This document shows positions 16,893-25,696 of a DNA stretch of 64,000 nt, piece by piece. The translations under genes and the position numbers were made by a program. Position 1 is the stretch's first letter; every line of letters starts with the position of its first letter. The notes beneath the pieces are model-generated. The model ran no database searches. It was not told the DNA's origin and was given only the letters and a program-made list of their open reading frames with translations. The stretch covers positions 38,325 to 102,324 of the forward strand of contig JAZRLO010000043.1 of assembly GCA_045646845.1 (NCBI GenBank), read 5' to 3'. Source of the DNA: HGM04593 sp045646845 (GTDB taxonomy: Bacteria; Bacteroidota; Bacteroidia; Bacteroidales; Bacteroidaceae).

Positions 16893-16900
16893 CAAATATA
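16893..16900 (-). promoter_or_regulatory. -7 box, VTC/DUF4956 operon
   Basis: Minus-strand TATATTTG matches TAnnTTTG, 39 nt before the chosen start codon. A TTTG occurs 11 nt upstream of it rather than the usual 19-21. Confidence 0.45.
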
Positions 16901-17007
16901 TGAAAGTTTCTCAAATGTCAGTTATATTTAATATAAAATATTAGTTAAAAGCACTGAGTTTTCCTTATGGGATGCTGAATTTGGAAGCGATTTCCTGTAC
17001 CGGCAGG

Positions 17008-17038
17008 TTTGCACTTGGGCATAAAATGTTTATATTCG
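17008..17038 (+). promoter_or_regulatory. promoter, HD-domain gene
   Basis: TTTG at 17008-17011, 19-nt spacer, TATATTCG at 17031-17038 (one mismatch to TAnnTTTG). It ends 20 nt before the ATG at 17059 and supports that start. Confidence 0.6.
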
Positions 17039-17058
17039 CAGACAAAAACAGAACTGAT

Positions 17059-17598
17059 ATGAATGTCAATGAAATCATAGACCGCTATTATCCCGAAGAT
17101 AACGCTTTGAAAAATATTTACATAGTTCATGCGCGGAAGGTTACGGAAAAGGCTCTTGCCATGGCTGTGGCACATCCTGAACTCGATATTGATTTGCGGT
17201 TTGTCGAGGAGGCGGCAATGCTGCACGATTTGGGCATATTCCTTACCGATGCTCCGAGGATACATTGCTTTGGTGATAAGCCGTACATATGTCACGGATA
17301 TCTTGGCGCGGAACTGTTGCGTTCTTTGGGCTATGAACGCCATGCGCGTGTATGTGAACGTCATACCGGAACTGGAATTTCCGGCCTTCAGATTGTTGAG
17401 AACGGTTGGGGGATTCCGGTAAAAGATTATTACCCGGAGACTCTTGAAGAACAGCTTGTCTGTTTTGCCGACAAGTTCTACTCCAAGACGAAACATCTTG
17501 AGCAATCGCGCACGCTTGACGAGGTGGTTGCGAGCATGCGCCGTATTTCCGAAGAGTCGGCAATTAAAGTCCAGGAGTGGGCCGCAATGTTCCTTTAA
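17059..17598 (+). CDS. HD-domain phosphohydrolase
   Basis: A 179-residue protein with the HD metal-dependent phosphohydrolase fold: a His in IVHARKV (about residue 23), HDLG (His-Asp, about 56-57) and later His residues in YICHGYLGAELL and VCERHTG. Substrate is unknown; members act on nucleotides or small phosphorylated metabolites. The open frame extends 29 codons upstream but crosses the promoter, so the ATG at 17059 is used. It precedes lptD on the same strand by 113 nt, with a separate -7 box for lptD. Confidence 0.85.
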   Translation: MNVNEIIDRYYPEDNALKNIYIVHARKVTEKALAMAVAHPELDIDLRFVEEAAMLHDLGIFLTDAPRIHCFGDKPYICHGYLGAELLRSLGYERHARVCERHTGTGISGLQIVENGWGIPVKDYYPETLEEQLVCFADKFYSKTKHLEQSRTLDEVVASMRRISEESAIKVQEWAAMFL

Positions 17599-17674
17599 CT
17601 TTTTTTGTGCCGCTAAAGTGGCGGTAATATGTGCTTTTTTTATTTAAAAATGGGAAATACTCCTTTTTATTTAG

Positions 17675-17682
17675 TAATTTTG
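17675..17682 (+). promoter_or_regulatory. -7 box, lptD
   Basis: TAATTTTG matches TAnnTTTG exactly, 29 nt before the chosen lptD start. The -33 position reads TGGG, so only the -7 element is convincing. Confidence 0.45.
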
Positions 17683-17711
17683 TCATCTGCTTTTACGGCA
17701 AGTTTAAAGGG

Positions 17712-20486
17712 ATGAATCTTAAATCGACAGGAGCTTGGTTCATGGTTGTGTTTATGGCTGTTGTGGCATTGTCCGCATCGGCCAAGCCTTCGTGTGTGTC
17801 GTACCATGCCGTTCCCTGTTTCCATCTTTCAAAAGATTCCGTGGCTACGGGCGACTCTGTCGTGACGGCTGCCGTCCCTTTGGCAACAGATTCCGTCACG
17901 GTAAAGGAGTCCGTTGACAGCGTAAAAGTCAAGAAAGATGCCATCGATGCCCCGGTCTATTATGAATGTACCGACTCAATGGTATGGTCGCGCGGCGGAA
18001 ATGCATACCTTTACGGCAGCGGCAAGGTTACATATGACAAGATTGAACTTACCGCACACGTCATTACCATGGATATGGACAGCAGTATCGTGCATGCTTC
18101 GGGCCGTGTCGATTCGGCCGGCGTGGCCGAGGGACTTCCGATATTCATGGATGGCGGAACTCCGTATGAGTCGGACAGGATGAGCTATAATTTCAAGAGC
18201 AAGAAGGGACTTATCCATAATGTTTTCACGCAACAGGGTGACGGTTATCTGATGGGCGGCAAGGCTAAGAAGGATACCTCTGACATTTTCTATGCTCAGG
18301 ATGGTATGTACACCACGTGCGATGCCGAGCATCCTCACTTTTACATACAGCTGACACGTGCCAAAGTGCGTCCCAAGAAGGATGTTGTCTCGGGTCCTCT
18401 GTATCTTGTCGTGGAGGATGTCCCGCTACCTCTTGCACTTCCGTTCGCGTATTTCCCGTTCACCAGCAGCTACTCTTCGGGTATAATAATGCCGACATAC
18501 GGCGATGAGACCGAGAGAGGATTCTATCTGCGTGACGGCGGATACTATTTCGCCATAAGCGACAAGATGGATCTCCGTATCACAGGAGAGATATTCACGA
18601 AGGGTTCGTGGGGTGTCGGCGTGGCATCGACATATGCCAACCGATACAAGTATTCCGGCAATATCGATTTCAGTTATCTTGTTACCAAGAACGGAGAGAA
18701 GGGACTTCCCGATTACGCGGTCGGCAAGAATTTTCGTTTGCAATGGAGTCATCGTCAGGACCCGAAGGCGCATCCCAACAGCAACTTCTCGGCAAGCGTC
18801 AATTTCGCCACGGCAAGTTATGAGCGTTCTAACCTGAGCAGTCTCTATAATCCTGCACTGAACTCCCAGAGCGTGAAGACATCGAGCATAAGCTATTCGC
18901 GTACATTCCCAAGTATAGGACTTACGCTCTCCGCAACGATGAACATTGCACAGAACATGCAGGACTCGACGTTGTCGTTGACGTTGCCCAACATTAATGT
19001 CTCTCTCTCCAAGAAATATCCGTTCAAACGGAAAAAACGCAAGGGTGAGGAGCGTTGGTACGAGAAGATATCATTCTCGTATAGCGGTCAGATGAGCAAC
19101 AGTATCTCTACAAAAGAGGACAAGGTGCTGAAATCGAACCTCATTGACGACTGGAGGAACGGTTTCAAGCACAGTATCCCCATTAACGCTACATTCCAGC
19201 TTTTTGATTTCATAAACATAACGCCAAGTTTCAATTATACCGAACGCTGGTATTTCACCAAGGTCAATCAGGATTGGGATGAGGCTACCCGTAGTGTGGT
19301 TCGCGATACCGTACACGGTTTCCATCGCGTATATAACTATAATCTGTCTCTTTCGGCCAATACAACCCTCTACGGTTTCTATCAGCCTGCAGGCTTCCTC
19401 AAGAACAGCCGCGTGGAGATGATCCGTCATGTCTTCAAGCCTTCGGTATCTTTCTCCTATGCCCCCGATTTCGGCAGCGACTATTACGGGTACTACGATT
19501 CGTACGTATATACCGATGAGGACGGGGAGGTGCGTACCGTGGAGTATTCTCCTTATCAGAACAGTCTTTACGGTGTGCCCGGAAAGGGCGAGACAGGTAG
19601 TGTTTCGTTCAGCATGAGCAACAACATAGAGATGAAGTGGCGAACAAAGAACGATTCTATAAAGAAAATCAGTATCATTGATGAGCTCGGAGCTTCAATC
19701 TCCTATAACTTGGCTGCAAAGACAAGGCCGTGGAGCAATCTTTCCACCCGTCTGCGACTGAAACTCACGAAGAACTACACCTTCAACCTCAATGCGACAT
19801 GGGCTACTTATGCGTATGCGTTCAATGACAGGGGGCAGGTTGTCGTCGGTGACAGGACCGAATGGTCATATGGCCGTTTTGGGCGTTTCCAGGGCATGAG
19901 CCAGAACCTTTCATACACGTTCAACAACAAGACTATCGACAAGATTGTCGAGTGGTTCCGCGGGTCGGGTGACGATGATGAAGAGAAGGAAGGTGATGTG
20001 GTTAAGGAAGATGGTGCCGGCGCAGATGAGAAGAAAGAGGGTTCGCTCAGGCTCAACAGCTCCAAGAAGGCCAAGAATGCCGATGTCGATGACGACGGAT
20101 ACATGCCGTTCAAGTTCCCATGGAATCTGACGGTGTCATATGGTATAATAATGGCCGAGGATACTTCGGCAAAGATAAACGTCAAGACCATGCGTTACCC
20201 CTATAAGTTCACGCAGAACCTCAACTTGTCGGGCAGCATCGGCATTTCGGACAATTGGCGTATAAATTTTACCTCGGGCTACAATTTCGAATTCAAGAAA
20301 CTTACCACTACCACCGTGAACATTTCGCGTGACCTCCACTGCTTTGAGATGTCGTGCGGAATAGTGCTTAGCCCCTACACCTCGTTCAATTTCAGTTTCC
20401 GTGCCACATCGCAGATGCTTGCCGACGTACTGAAGCTTGACAAACGCAGTGGCGGAAGTTCGAACGTGCAGTGGTATAATGATTGA
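17712..20486 (+). CDS. lptD: LptD-like LPS-assembly outer-membrane protein
   Basis: A 924-residue outer-membrane protein resembling the Bacteroidetes LptD family. After a signal peptide (MNLKSTGAWFMVV...SASA), a Ser/Val/Asp-rich linker leads to an OstA/LptA-like beta-jellyroll (about residues 85-200: YLYGSGKVTYDKIELTAHVI, GLPIFMDGG, YNFKSKKGLIHN), then the barrel with DVPLPLALPFAYFPF and SGIIMPTYGDETERGFYLRDGGYY, the most conserved LptD stretch. The rest is repeated amphipathic strands with a long charged loop near 770-800 (GSGDDDEEKEGD, then lysine-rich). It inserts lipopolysaccharide into the outer leaflet. The longest frame starts 27 codons earlier across the promoter. Confidence 0.88.
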   Translation: MNLKSTGAWFMVVFMAVVALSASAKPSCVSYHAVPCFHLSKDSVATGDSVVTAAVPLATDSVTVKESVDSVKVKKDAIDAPVYYECTDSMVWSRGGNAYLYGSGKVTYDKIELTAHVITMDMDSSIVHASGRVDSAGVAEGLPIFMDGGTPYESDRMSYNFKSKKGLIHNVFTQQGDGYLMGGKAKKDTSDIFYAQDGMYTTCDAEHPHFYIQLTRAKVRPKKDVVSGPLYLVVEDVPLPLALPFAYFPFTSSYSSGIIMPTYGDETERGFYLRDGGYYFAISDKMDLRITGEIFTKGSWGVGVASTYANRYKYSGNIDFSYLVTKNGEKGLPDYAVGKNFRLQWSHRQDPKAHPNSNFSASVNFATASYERSNLSSLYNPALNSQSVKTSSISYSRTFPSIGLTLSATMNIAQNMQDSTLSLTLPNINVSLSKKYPFKRKKRKGEERWYEKISFSYSGQMSNSISTKEDKVLKSNLIDDWRNGFKHSIPINATFQLFDFINITPSFNYTERWYFTKVNQDWDEATRSVVRDTVHGFHRVYNYNLSLSANTTLYGFYQPAGFLKNSRVEMIRHVFKPSVSFSYAPDFGSDYYGYYDSYVYTDEDGEVRTVEYSPYQNSLYGVPGKGETGSVSFSMSNNIEMKWRTKNDSIKKISIIDELGASISYNLAAKTRPWSNLSTRLRLKLTKNYTFNLNATWATYAYAFNDRGQVVVGDRTEWSYGRFGRFQGMSQNLSYTFNNKTIDKIVEWFRGSGDDDEEKEGDVVKEDGAGADEKKEGSLRLNSSKKAKNADVDDDGYMPFKFPWNLTVSYGIIMAEDTSAKINVKTMRYPYKFTQNLNLSGSIGISDNWRINFTSGYNFEFKKLTTTTVNISRDLHCFEMSCGIVLSPYTSFNFSFRATSQMLADVLKLDKRSGGSSNVQWYND

Positions 20487-20581
20487 TTCCTTGAGGCTTG
20501 TCTGTTATCATACGGTGCCGGTTTTTCTTTGGAGTTACCATTGCAGGTGGTTAGAACTCGTTTTTATACAAACCTGACAAA

Positions 20582-20615
20582 GAGAGGGCAACCCTGTTTT
20601 ACTTCTGGGCCGCCC
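20582..20615. terminator. terminator-like hairpin, GAGGGCAACCC family copy 2
   Basis: GAGGGCAACCC and GGGCCGCCCTC pair except for a two-base internal mismatch, with a T-rich loop. It lies between convergent lptD and ung, and matches the copies at 12194 and 30557 in sequence as well as structure. Confidence 0.6.
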
Positions 20616-20649
20616 TCGTGATTATTATTATAGGATTCTTGTATTTCCT

Positions 20650-21315
20650 TTACCAGATTATGGTCTCTTTCCCGTGTTCCTTGAGGTATTCGTTTGCCTT
20701 GCTGAAATGGTGGTTTCCGAAAAATCCCTGATATGCCGACAGGGGGGAGGGGTGGGGCGATGTGAGTACAAGATGTCTGTTCCTGTCTATGAATGCGCCC
20801 TTCTTCTGCGCATAGCTTCCCCATAGTATAAAAACTATGTTGTCGCGCTTTGTCGCCAGCTCGCGTATAGCTGCATCCGTGAATTCTTCCCATCCGCGCT
20901 TCTGGTGCGAGCCGGCCTGGGATGCACGTACCGTAAGTGTCGCGTTCAGCAACAGCACTCCCTGGTTACTCCATCGGGTCAGGTCTCCGTCCTGCGGTAC
21001 CGGTGTGCCGGTGTCGCTTTCTATCTCTTTGAAAATGTTGTTTAATGAGGGTGGAAAAGGGACTCCCTTGTTCACCGAGAAACAGAGACCGTTGGCCTGC
21101 CCGGCTCCGTGGTACGGGTCCTGTCCCAATATGACGACCTTTACATCATTGAAAGGGCAGTGGTCAAATGCGTTGAAAATAAGTCTGGCAGGGGGGTATA
21201 TGGGTGTAGTTCCCTTATATTCGTTTCTGACGAAGTCTGTCAGGCGTACGAAATACTCTTTCGTGAATTCCTCTTTGAGAGCCTCCTTCCAGCTGTTGTC
21301 TATCTTTATTTCCAT
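20650..21315 (-). CDS. ung: Uracil-DNA glycosylase, family 1
   Basis: A 221-residue family 1 uracil-DNA glycosylase, which removes uracil from DNA to start base-excision repair. Motif A GQDPYHG carries the catalytic Asp66; LLLNATLTVR (about 121-130) is the uracil-binding Asn segment; HPSPLSA with His188 is the minor-groove/leaving-group loop. Length is normal. It starts 4 nt after the asnA stop, so both genes are probably transcribed from the promoter upstream of asnA. Confidence 0.97.
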   Translation of the reverse strand: MEIKIDNSWKEALKEEFTKEYFVRLTDFVRNEYKGTTPIYPPARLIFNAFDHCPFNDVKVVILGQDPYHGAGQANGLCFSVNKGVPFPPSLNNIFKEIESDTGTPVPQDGDLTRWSNQGVLLLNATLTVRASQAGSHQKRGWEEFTDAAIRELATKRDNIVFILWGSYAQKKGAFIDRNRHLVLTSPHPSPLSAYQGFFGNHHFSKANEYLKEHGKETIIW

Positions 21316-21319
21316 ACTG

Positions 21320-22357
21320 TCAGATTATGGGAATGTTCATCTCTCTGCACTGCTTTCTCATCTCTTCGGGCCAAATGCTTGACTGTATCTCTCCGATGTG
21401 TGCTTTTCTGAGCAGCAGCATACACAGACGTGACTGTCCGATACCGCCGCCGATACTCAAGGGCAGTTCGCCTGCAAGCATTCTGCGGTGGAAGTAAAGT
21501 TCTTTCCGCTCCTCCATGCCCGACTTCTCGAGCTGGTGCAGCAATGCTTCGCGGTCAACTCGTATTCCCATTGACGACAGCTCCATGGCTTTGCCGAGTA
21601 CATCGCTCCATATCATGAGGTCACCGTTGAGGCCGTAGAAGCCCTCTTCGTTCGGAGTGGTGTAGTCGTCATAGTCTGGTGCCCTGTTGTCATGCGGCTT
21701 GCCGTCGCCGAGCTCGTTTCCGATACCGATGATGAATACGGCTCCGTACTGCTTCGTTATAGCCTCCTCGCGTTCTTTCGGTGAAAGGTCCGGGAATAAT
21801 TGTCTCAACTCCTCGCTGTGTATGAACTTTATCTCCTCGGGAAGCGATGGCTTCAACTGCGGGTAGCACTCGCTGAGTGTGAATTCGGTGTGCAGGATTG
21901 CCGAATAGATGTCCTTTACAATTCTTTTCAGGAATGCCACATTGCGTTCGTCGGCTGTTATCACCCTCTCCCAGTCCCACTGATCTACATAGAGCGAATG
22001 TAGGTTGTCAAGCTCCTCGTGCGCGCGTATGGCGTTCATGTCGGTGTATATGCCGTAACCGTTTGCTATGCCATATTCGGCAAGCGTTACCCTTTTCCAT
22101 TTTGCCAGTGAATGAACGACCTCTGCAACCGCCCCGTTCATATCCTGTATCGGGAAGTTGACGGCATTCTCAACTCCGTTGAGGTCATCGTTCAGTCCTG
22201 TTCCCTGCAGAACAAACAGCGGTGCAGTCACGCGCCTCAGGCGCAATGTCGATGACAGGTTGAGCTGGAAAGTCTCTTTTATCTGCTTGATGGCAAGTTC
22301 TGTCTGTTTAAGGTCAAGCAGCGGGGTGTATTTCTCGGGTAGTCTGTACAATTTCAT
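21320..22357 (-). CDS. asnA: Aspartate-ammonia ligase
   Basis: A 345-residue AsnA-type asparagine synthetase using ammonia, structurally related to class II aminoacyl-tRNA synthetases. Typical segments: FQLNLSSTLRLRRVTAPLFV at 30-50, GLNDDLNGVENAVNFP, the VHSLAKWKR segment, and the C-terminal class II motif 3-like GGGIGQSRLCMLLLRKAHIGEIQ. It makes asparagine from aspartate and ammonia. A textbook Bacteroidetes promoter precedes it at 22442-22473, giving a leader of about 80 nt. Followed closely by ung. Confidence 0.97.
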   Translation of the reverse strand: MKLYRLPEKYTPLLDLKQTELAIKQIKETFQLNLSSTLRLRRVTAPLFVLQGTGLNDDLNGVENAVNFPIQDMNGAVAEVVHSLAKWKRVTLAEYGIANGYGIYTDMNAIRAHEELDNLHSLYVDQWDWERVITADERNVAFLKRIVKDIYSAILHTEFTLSECYPQLKPSLPEEIKFIHSEELRQLFPDLSPKEREEAITKQYGAVFIIGIGNELGDGKPHDNRAPDYDDYTTPNEEGFYGLNGDLMIWSDVLGKAMELSSMGIRVDREALLHQLEKSGMEERKELYFHRRMLAGELPLSIGGGIGQSRLCMLLLRKAHIGEIQSSIWPEEMRKQCREMNIPII

Positions 22358-22441
22358 ACTGGTGTTGACAAAATGTCGTTGATATTGTTATGTTCATTGA
22401 AAAAATCAAGTTGTTTGCCTGTAGGGTTCTCTCTTTGTAGG

Positions 22442-22473
22442 CAAAGATAGTGTTAATAAATACAATATGCAAA
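22442..22473 (-). promoter_or_regulatory. promoter, asnA-ung
   Basis: On the minus strand: TTTG (22470-22473), 20-nt spacer, TATCTTTG (22442-22449). Exact match to the Bacteroidetes -33/-7 promoter. Confidence 0.75.
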
Positions 22474-22558
22474 TAATATTGTTCTTCTTCTCTTTTTTGC
22501 TGATATTGCAATGTTTCTTGCCAAATAATTCGTATCTTCGCGCTTGGAATTTGAGAAT

Positions 22559-22632
22559 GGTCCCGTAGCTTAGCTGAATAGAGCGTCAGATTCCGGTTCT
22601 GAAGGTCGTGGGTTTGAATCCCACCGGGATCA
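22559..22632 (+). tRNA. tRNA-Arg (anticodon CCG)
   Basis: Folds as a complete 74-nt cloverleaf: acceptor GGTCCCG/CGGGATC with one G-T pair, D stem GCTT/GAGC, anticodon stem TCAGA/TCTGA with loop TTCCGGT (anticodon CCG, Arg), T arm GTGGG-TTTGAAT-CCCAC, discriminator A. CCA is not encoded. A -7-like TATCTTCG lies at 22533-22540. The acyltransferase gene starts 39 nt downstream. Confidence 0.95.
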
Positions 22633-22671
22633 CTCGGGTTTATATGTGCCGGGTCGAATGAAATCTGTTTT

Positions 22672-23625
22672 ATGAAAGCATTCCTTTACTACATGGCAGT
22701 CGCATTCCTGTTTGTCCTGAACAAACTGCCAATGCCTATCCTGCATTTTCTCTCCTCACTGTTCTATTACCCCCTATATTATGTGGTGCGCTATCGCCGC
22801 AAGGTAGTGCGCGAGAATCTTACAGGCTCCTTCCCCGAGAAGGGGCTCAAAGAAATCGTGGCTATAGAGAAACGATTCTACCGCTCTCTGTGTGACTATT
22901 TCTTCGAGATGATAAAGTTGTATGGCATGAGCGAGAAGGAGGTGAAACGCCGTATGCGTTTCGAGGGAATCGAAGAGGCACAGAAGGCTCTCGACAACGG
23001 CCAGTCTGTAGTCCTTTACATGGGGCATATCTTCAACTGGGAGTTAGTCACATCCATTAAACTCCACATCAAGGGTGACGATGTCGTGGTCGGTGATATA
23101 TACCATCCGCTCGAAAATGCCCGCTTTGATGCGCTTGTCAAGAAGATGCGCGACCAGTACGGGGCCGAGTCCATCACTATGGCGAACACACTGCGCCGCA
23201 TCATGCAGATAAAGAAGGAGAACAAGAAATATCTCATCGGTTTCATTGCCGACCAGGTGCCAACATGGCAGTCCATAAGTTATTGGCTCGATTTCTTCCA
23301 TCGTGACACGCCTGTATTCACCGGTACTGAAAAGATTGCCCGCCGCACCGGTGCCGCGCTCTTCTACGCCCGTATGGAGCGTGTCAAGAGGGGGTATTAT
23401 GTGCTCCGTATCGAGAAGTTCGCCGATGATGCATCGCTCCTGCCCGAACATGAGGCTACTGATATCTACTATCGCAAGTTGACAGAGAATATACGTCAGA
23501 CTCCTGATTTGTGGTTGTGGACGCATAACCGTTGGAAACGTACGCGCGAAGGGTATGCCGTGTATGAGGCAAAACTTGCCGAAAAACGTAAGGCCAAGAT
23601 TGAAGGTAGCAGAGAAAACTGTTGA
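22672..23625 (+). CDS. Lysophospholipid/lipid A acyltransferase (LpxL/HtrB family)
   Basis: A 317-residue enzyme of the late lipid A acyltransferase family, which transfers acyl chains to lipid A precursors at the inner membrane. It has an N-terminal membrane anchor (residues 1-38), the catalytic HxxxxE motif GHIFNWE (His119, Glu124), a central IADQVP segment and the C-terminal LWTHNRWK motif. The ATG at 22672 follows the tRNA-Arg closely. The gene probably acts with the LPS machinery represented here by lptD, but is not clustered with it. Confidence 0.9.
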   Translation: MKAFLYYMAVAFLFVLNKLPMPILHFLSSLFYYPLYYVVRYRRKVVRENLTGSFPEKGLKEIVAIEKRFYRSLCDYFFEMIKLYGMSEKEVKRRMRFEGIEEAQKALDNGQSVVLYMGHIFNWELVTSIKLHIKGDDVVVGDIYHPLENARFDALVKKMRDQYGAESITMANTLRRIMQIKKENKKYLIGFIADQVPTWQSISYWLDFFHRDTPVFTGTEKIARRTGAALFYARMERVKRGYYVLRIEKFADDASLLPEHEATDIYYRKLTENIRQTPDLWLWTHNRWKRTREGYAVYEAKLAEKRKAKIEGSRENC

Positions 23626-23711
23626 GAAGCGCTTGTGGGCTGGGATTGCGTGTTTGGCCTGATGCAGGAAGGCCGGTGATGGCTTCTTTGGGTGTAATCT
23701 GAACCAGCCCC

Positions 23712-24704
23712 TTATTTCTCAAATGAACTTTTATGGGGGAACATTGTGCTGAGGAAGGTATTCATGCGTGCAAGATACTCGGGTGTGCTGTTCTCGTCAT
23801 CATTGATGCAGAACATCAGAGGGTTGTATTTCCGCATGACGGCATTGTAGTTCCCGGTTGCTATTGGGAATGTGCGCGAATCATTGGCGTAGCGACCCGT
23901 AAAAATCGCTTTAATTCTGCTGCGTAGCTCCTTTGTCCTGTTGAATCGCCCCACCTTGCGCATAATACCCTTTCCTGTGGCAATCATGAAATAGCCCACA
24001 ATGCTTTGCTGTATGTCGTTCTCGCTACGGAAACGGCTGTATGCTGTAGCATCCCATCTCTCCTTGAATATCTCCCGGCACTCCTTGACATGGCTTTTGC
24101 GGTATGCGTCGAAATTGTGATGCGGAGGGTATTTTATCAATACGTTGTACTTCTCCTGTATGAGTTCCTGCATGTTGAGCACTGTTCTCTTGTAGAGTGT
24201 AGAGTGCAAGGCCTTCTTTCTGCTCAAGGCTGTGCCGTAGAGCCTCACAATCGGAGTCCCGTTATGTGTGAAGAAATCTTTAGGTGTGACATGGGCCGAA
24301 AGCATGGTGTCGTCATTGCCCAGAATGAAGTGCTCGCTTAGTCCCGGTATCCTGTGCAATACACTCTCTATTGCCTGACTGTTGAATGTCGGCAATGCGT
24401 CGGCCGGAAATATCTGTGAATGGTCAATTATGCAGACCTTTCCGGTCTCCGTGTTCAGCCACGACGGTATCTGCCTGTCTGTAACAATGAATATGCGGTT
24501 GACCCAAGGGGCGAACTTTTCCACAGAGCGGAGTGAGTACTTTAGCTCGTTATTGTCGCGGAAGCGTTCTTCTGCAGTAGCACCATTGTCCTTGCCGGTG
24601 TCACTGTACCTCTCCTTCTTTTCTCTCCAGACAGGGTCGCTGCTATCTACCCATAGATAGACAATGTCTATCGGAAAACCGCTGTGCTCCTTGCTACTTT
24701 TCAT
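23712..24704 (-). CDS. Stealth-family sugar-phosphate transferase
   Basis: A 330-residue Stealth protein, the family that transfers hexose-1-phosphate in making capsule or cell-surface polysaccharides. Conserved regions in order: CR1 at the N-terminus (FPIDIVYLWVDSSDPVW), CR2 (FRDNNELKYSLRSVEKFAPWVNRIFIVTD and HFILGNDDTML), and CR3 (KYPPHHNFDAYRK). I use Met at 24704; a longer frame would overlap the glycosyltransferase upstream, whose stop is at 24712. The pair with the GT2 gene suggests a small surface-glycan unit. Confidence 0.88.
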   Translation of the reverse strand: MKSSKEHSGFPIDIVYLWVDSSDPVWREKKERYSDTGKDNGATAEERFRDNNELKYSLRSVEKFAPWVNRIFIVTDRQIPSWLNTETGKVCIIDHSQIFPADALPTFNSQAIESVLHRIPGLSEHFILGNDDTMLSAHVTPKDFFTHNGTPIVRLYGTALSRKKALHSTLYKRTVLNMQELIQEKYNVLIKYPPHHNFDAYRKSHVKECREIFKERWDATAYSRFRSENDIQQSIVGYFMIATGKGIMRKVGRFNRTKELRSRIKAIFTGRYANDSRTFPIATGNYNAVMRKYNPLMFCINDDENSTPEYLARMNTFLSTMFPHKSSFEK

Positions 24705-24711
24705 AGTATAG

Positions 24712-25581
24712 TCATTTGTTCTTCCACCAATATACCGGAATGGCATCGAAGAGACGCAATACTCTGCGTCCGCCTTTTTCCTTTATCTTCCAGATGCATA
24801 TGCCGTGGAATGTATAATGCCTTACGGTAAGATTGCGGTGCTTCTCTTTCAGCGGCAGCCCGTTGCTTTCAAAGTAATCGGCCATGGACTTGTGTGCAGC
24901 ATATTTCTGTACCTGTTTCGCTGCCGTCTGGCGGCTTTTGACGGTTGACGTCGGGTTGAATACATATCTGTATGGAGCACCGGGTACGGTTACCATGCGG
25001 CTGCTTTCGCATATTGCGCGCAGAACGAACATCACGTCCTCGTATTGCACATTCTCTGCGAAACGCAGCTGGAGTGCTTCAAGCATCGAGCGGCGGTAAA
25101 GTTTGTTTACCGGGAAAAAATCCGGCGGACATTTGCAAAGCCGCAGCTTGTCGGTGACCGATTCTGCAATCTCTTCTGTAGAATATGCCACGACCGTCTT
25201 GTCCATGGCCTTCTTCTCCTTTACTATTCCGCAGACTGCGATGTCGGCATTGTGCCTGTGTGCTGCATCGTAAAGCCTCTCGAAATAATCGGACGGAATA
25301 TAGTCGTCGCTGTCAATCATTCCCACGAATTCACCGTGGGCAATATTGAGAGCTGTGTTGCGCGCTTTTCCTTGACGGCCGTTCTGCTGGTGTATCGCAA
25401 CTATCCTGCTGTCACGTGCGGCCCAACTCTGCAATACAGTATATGACGAATCGGTGGAACCGTCATCTACGCATATGATCTCAATCTCCTTGAGAGTCTG
25501 GGCTATGACGCTTTCCAGACAGCGCGGAAGCAGTGCCTCCGTGTTGTATATGGGGATAATGATGCTTACTTTAGGTGCCAT
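24712..25581 (-). CDS. Family 2 glycosyltransferase
   Basis: A 289-residue GT-A fold glycosyltransferase. The N-terminal KVSIIIPIYNTEALLPRCLESV, CVDDGSTD (nucleotide-sugar binding, about 37-44) and GMIDSDDYIP (the DxD metal motif, about 91-96) are unmistakable. The C-terminal half is basic and lacks transmembrane helices, so it is a cytosolic enzyme adding a sugar to a lipid-linked or surface glycan. Seven nt separate it from the Stealth gene; acceptor and donor unknown. Confidence 0.92.
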   Translation of the reverse strand: MAPKVSIIIPIYNTEALLPRCLESVIAQTLKEIEIICVDDGSTDSSYTVLQSWAARDSRIVAIHQQNGRQGKARNTALNIAHGEFVGMIDSDDYIPSDYFERLYDAAHRHNADIAVCGIVKEKKAMDKTVVAYSTEEIAESVTDKLRLCKCPPDFFPVNKLYRRSMLEALQLRFAENVQYEDVMFVLRAICESSRMVTVPGAPYRYVFNPTSTVKSRQTAAKQVQKYAAHKSMADYFESNGLPLKEKHRNLTVRHYTFHGICIWKIKEKGGRRVLRLFDAIPVYWWKNK

Positions 25582-25600
25582 GCTCTTTTTTAAAACGTTT

Positions 25601-25639
25601 ATGGCAGCTCCCGGAATTGTATTTCAAGAGAGCTGCCAT
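25601..25639. other. inverted repeat between proS and GT2
   Basis: ATGGCAGCTC and GAGCTGCCAT form a perfect 10-bp stem around a 19-nt loop. No clean T-run follows in either direction, so it may be a weak terminator or a protein-binding site. Confidence 0.4.
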
Positions 25640-25696
25640 TGCTGTAATTCCTGTTTCCCCTAATTCCTGGTGTTCTGAATAAGGGACTGGACTGTA

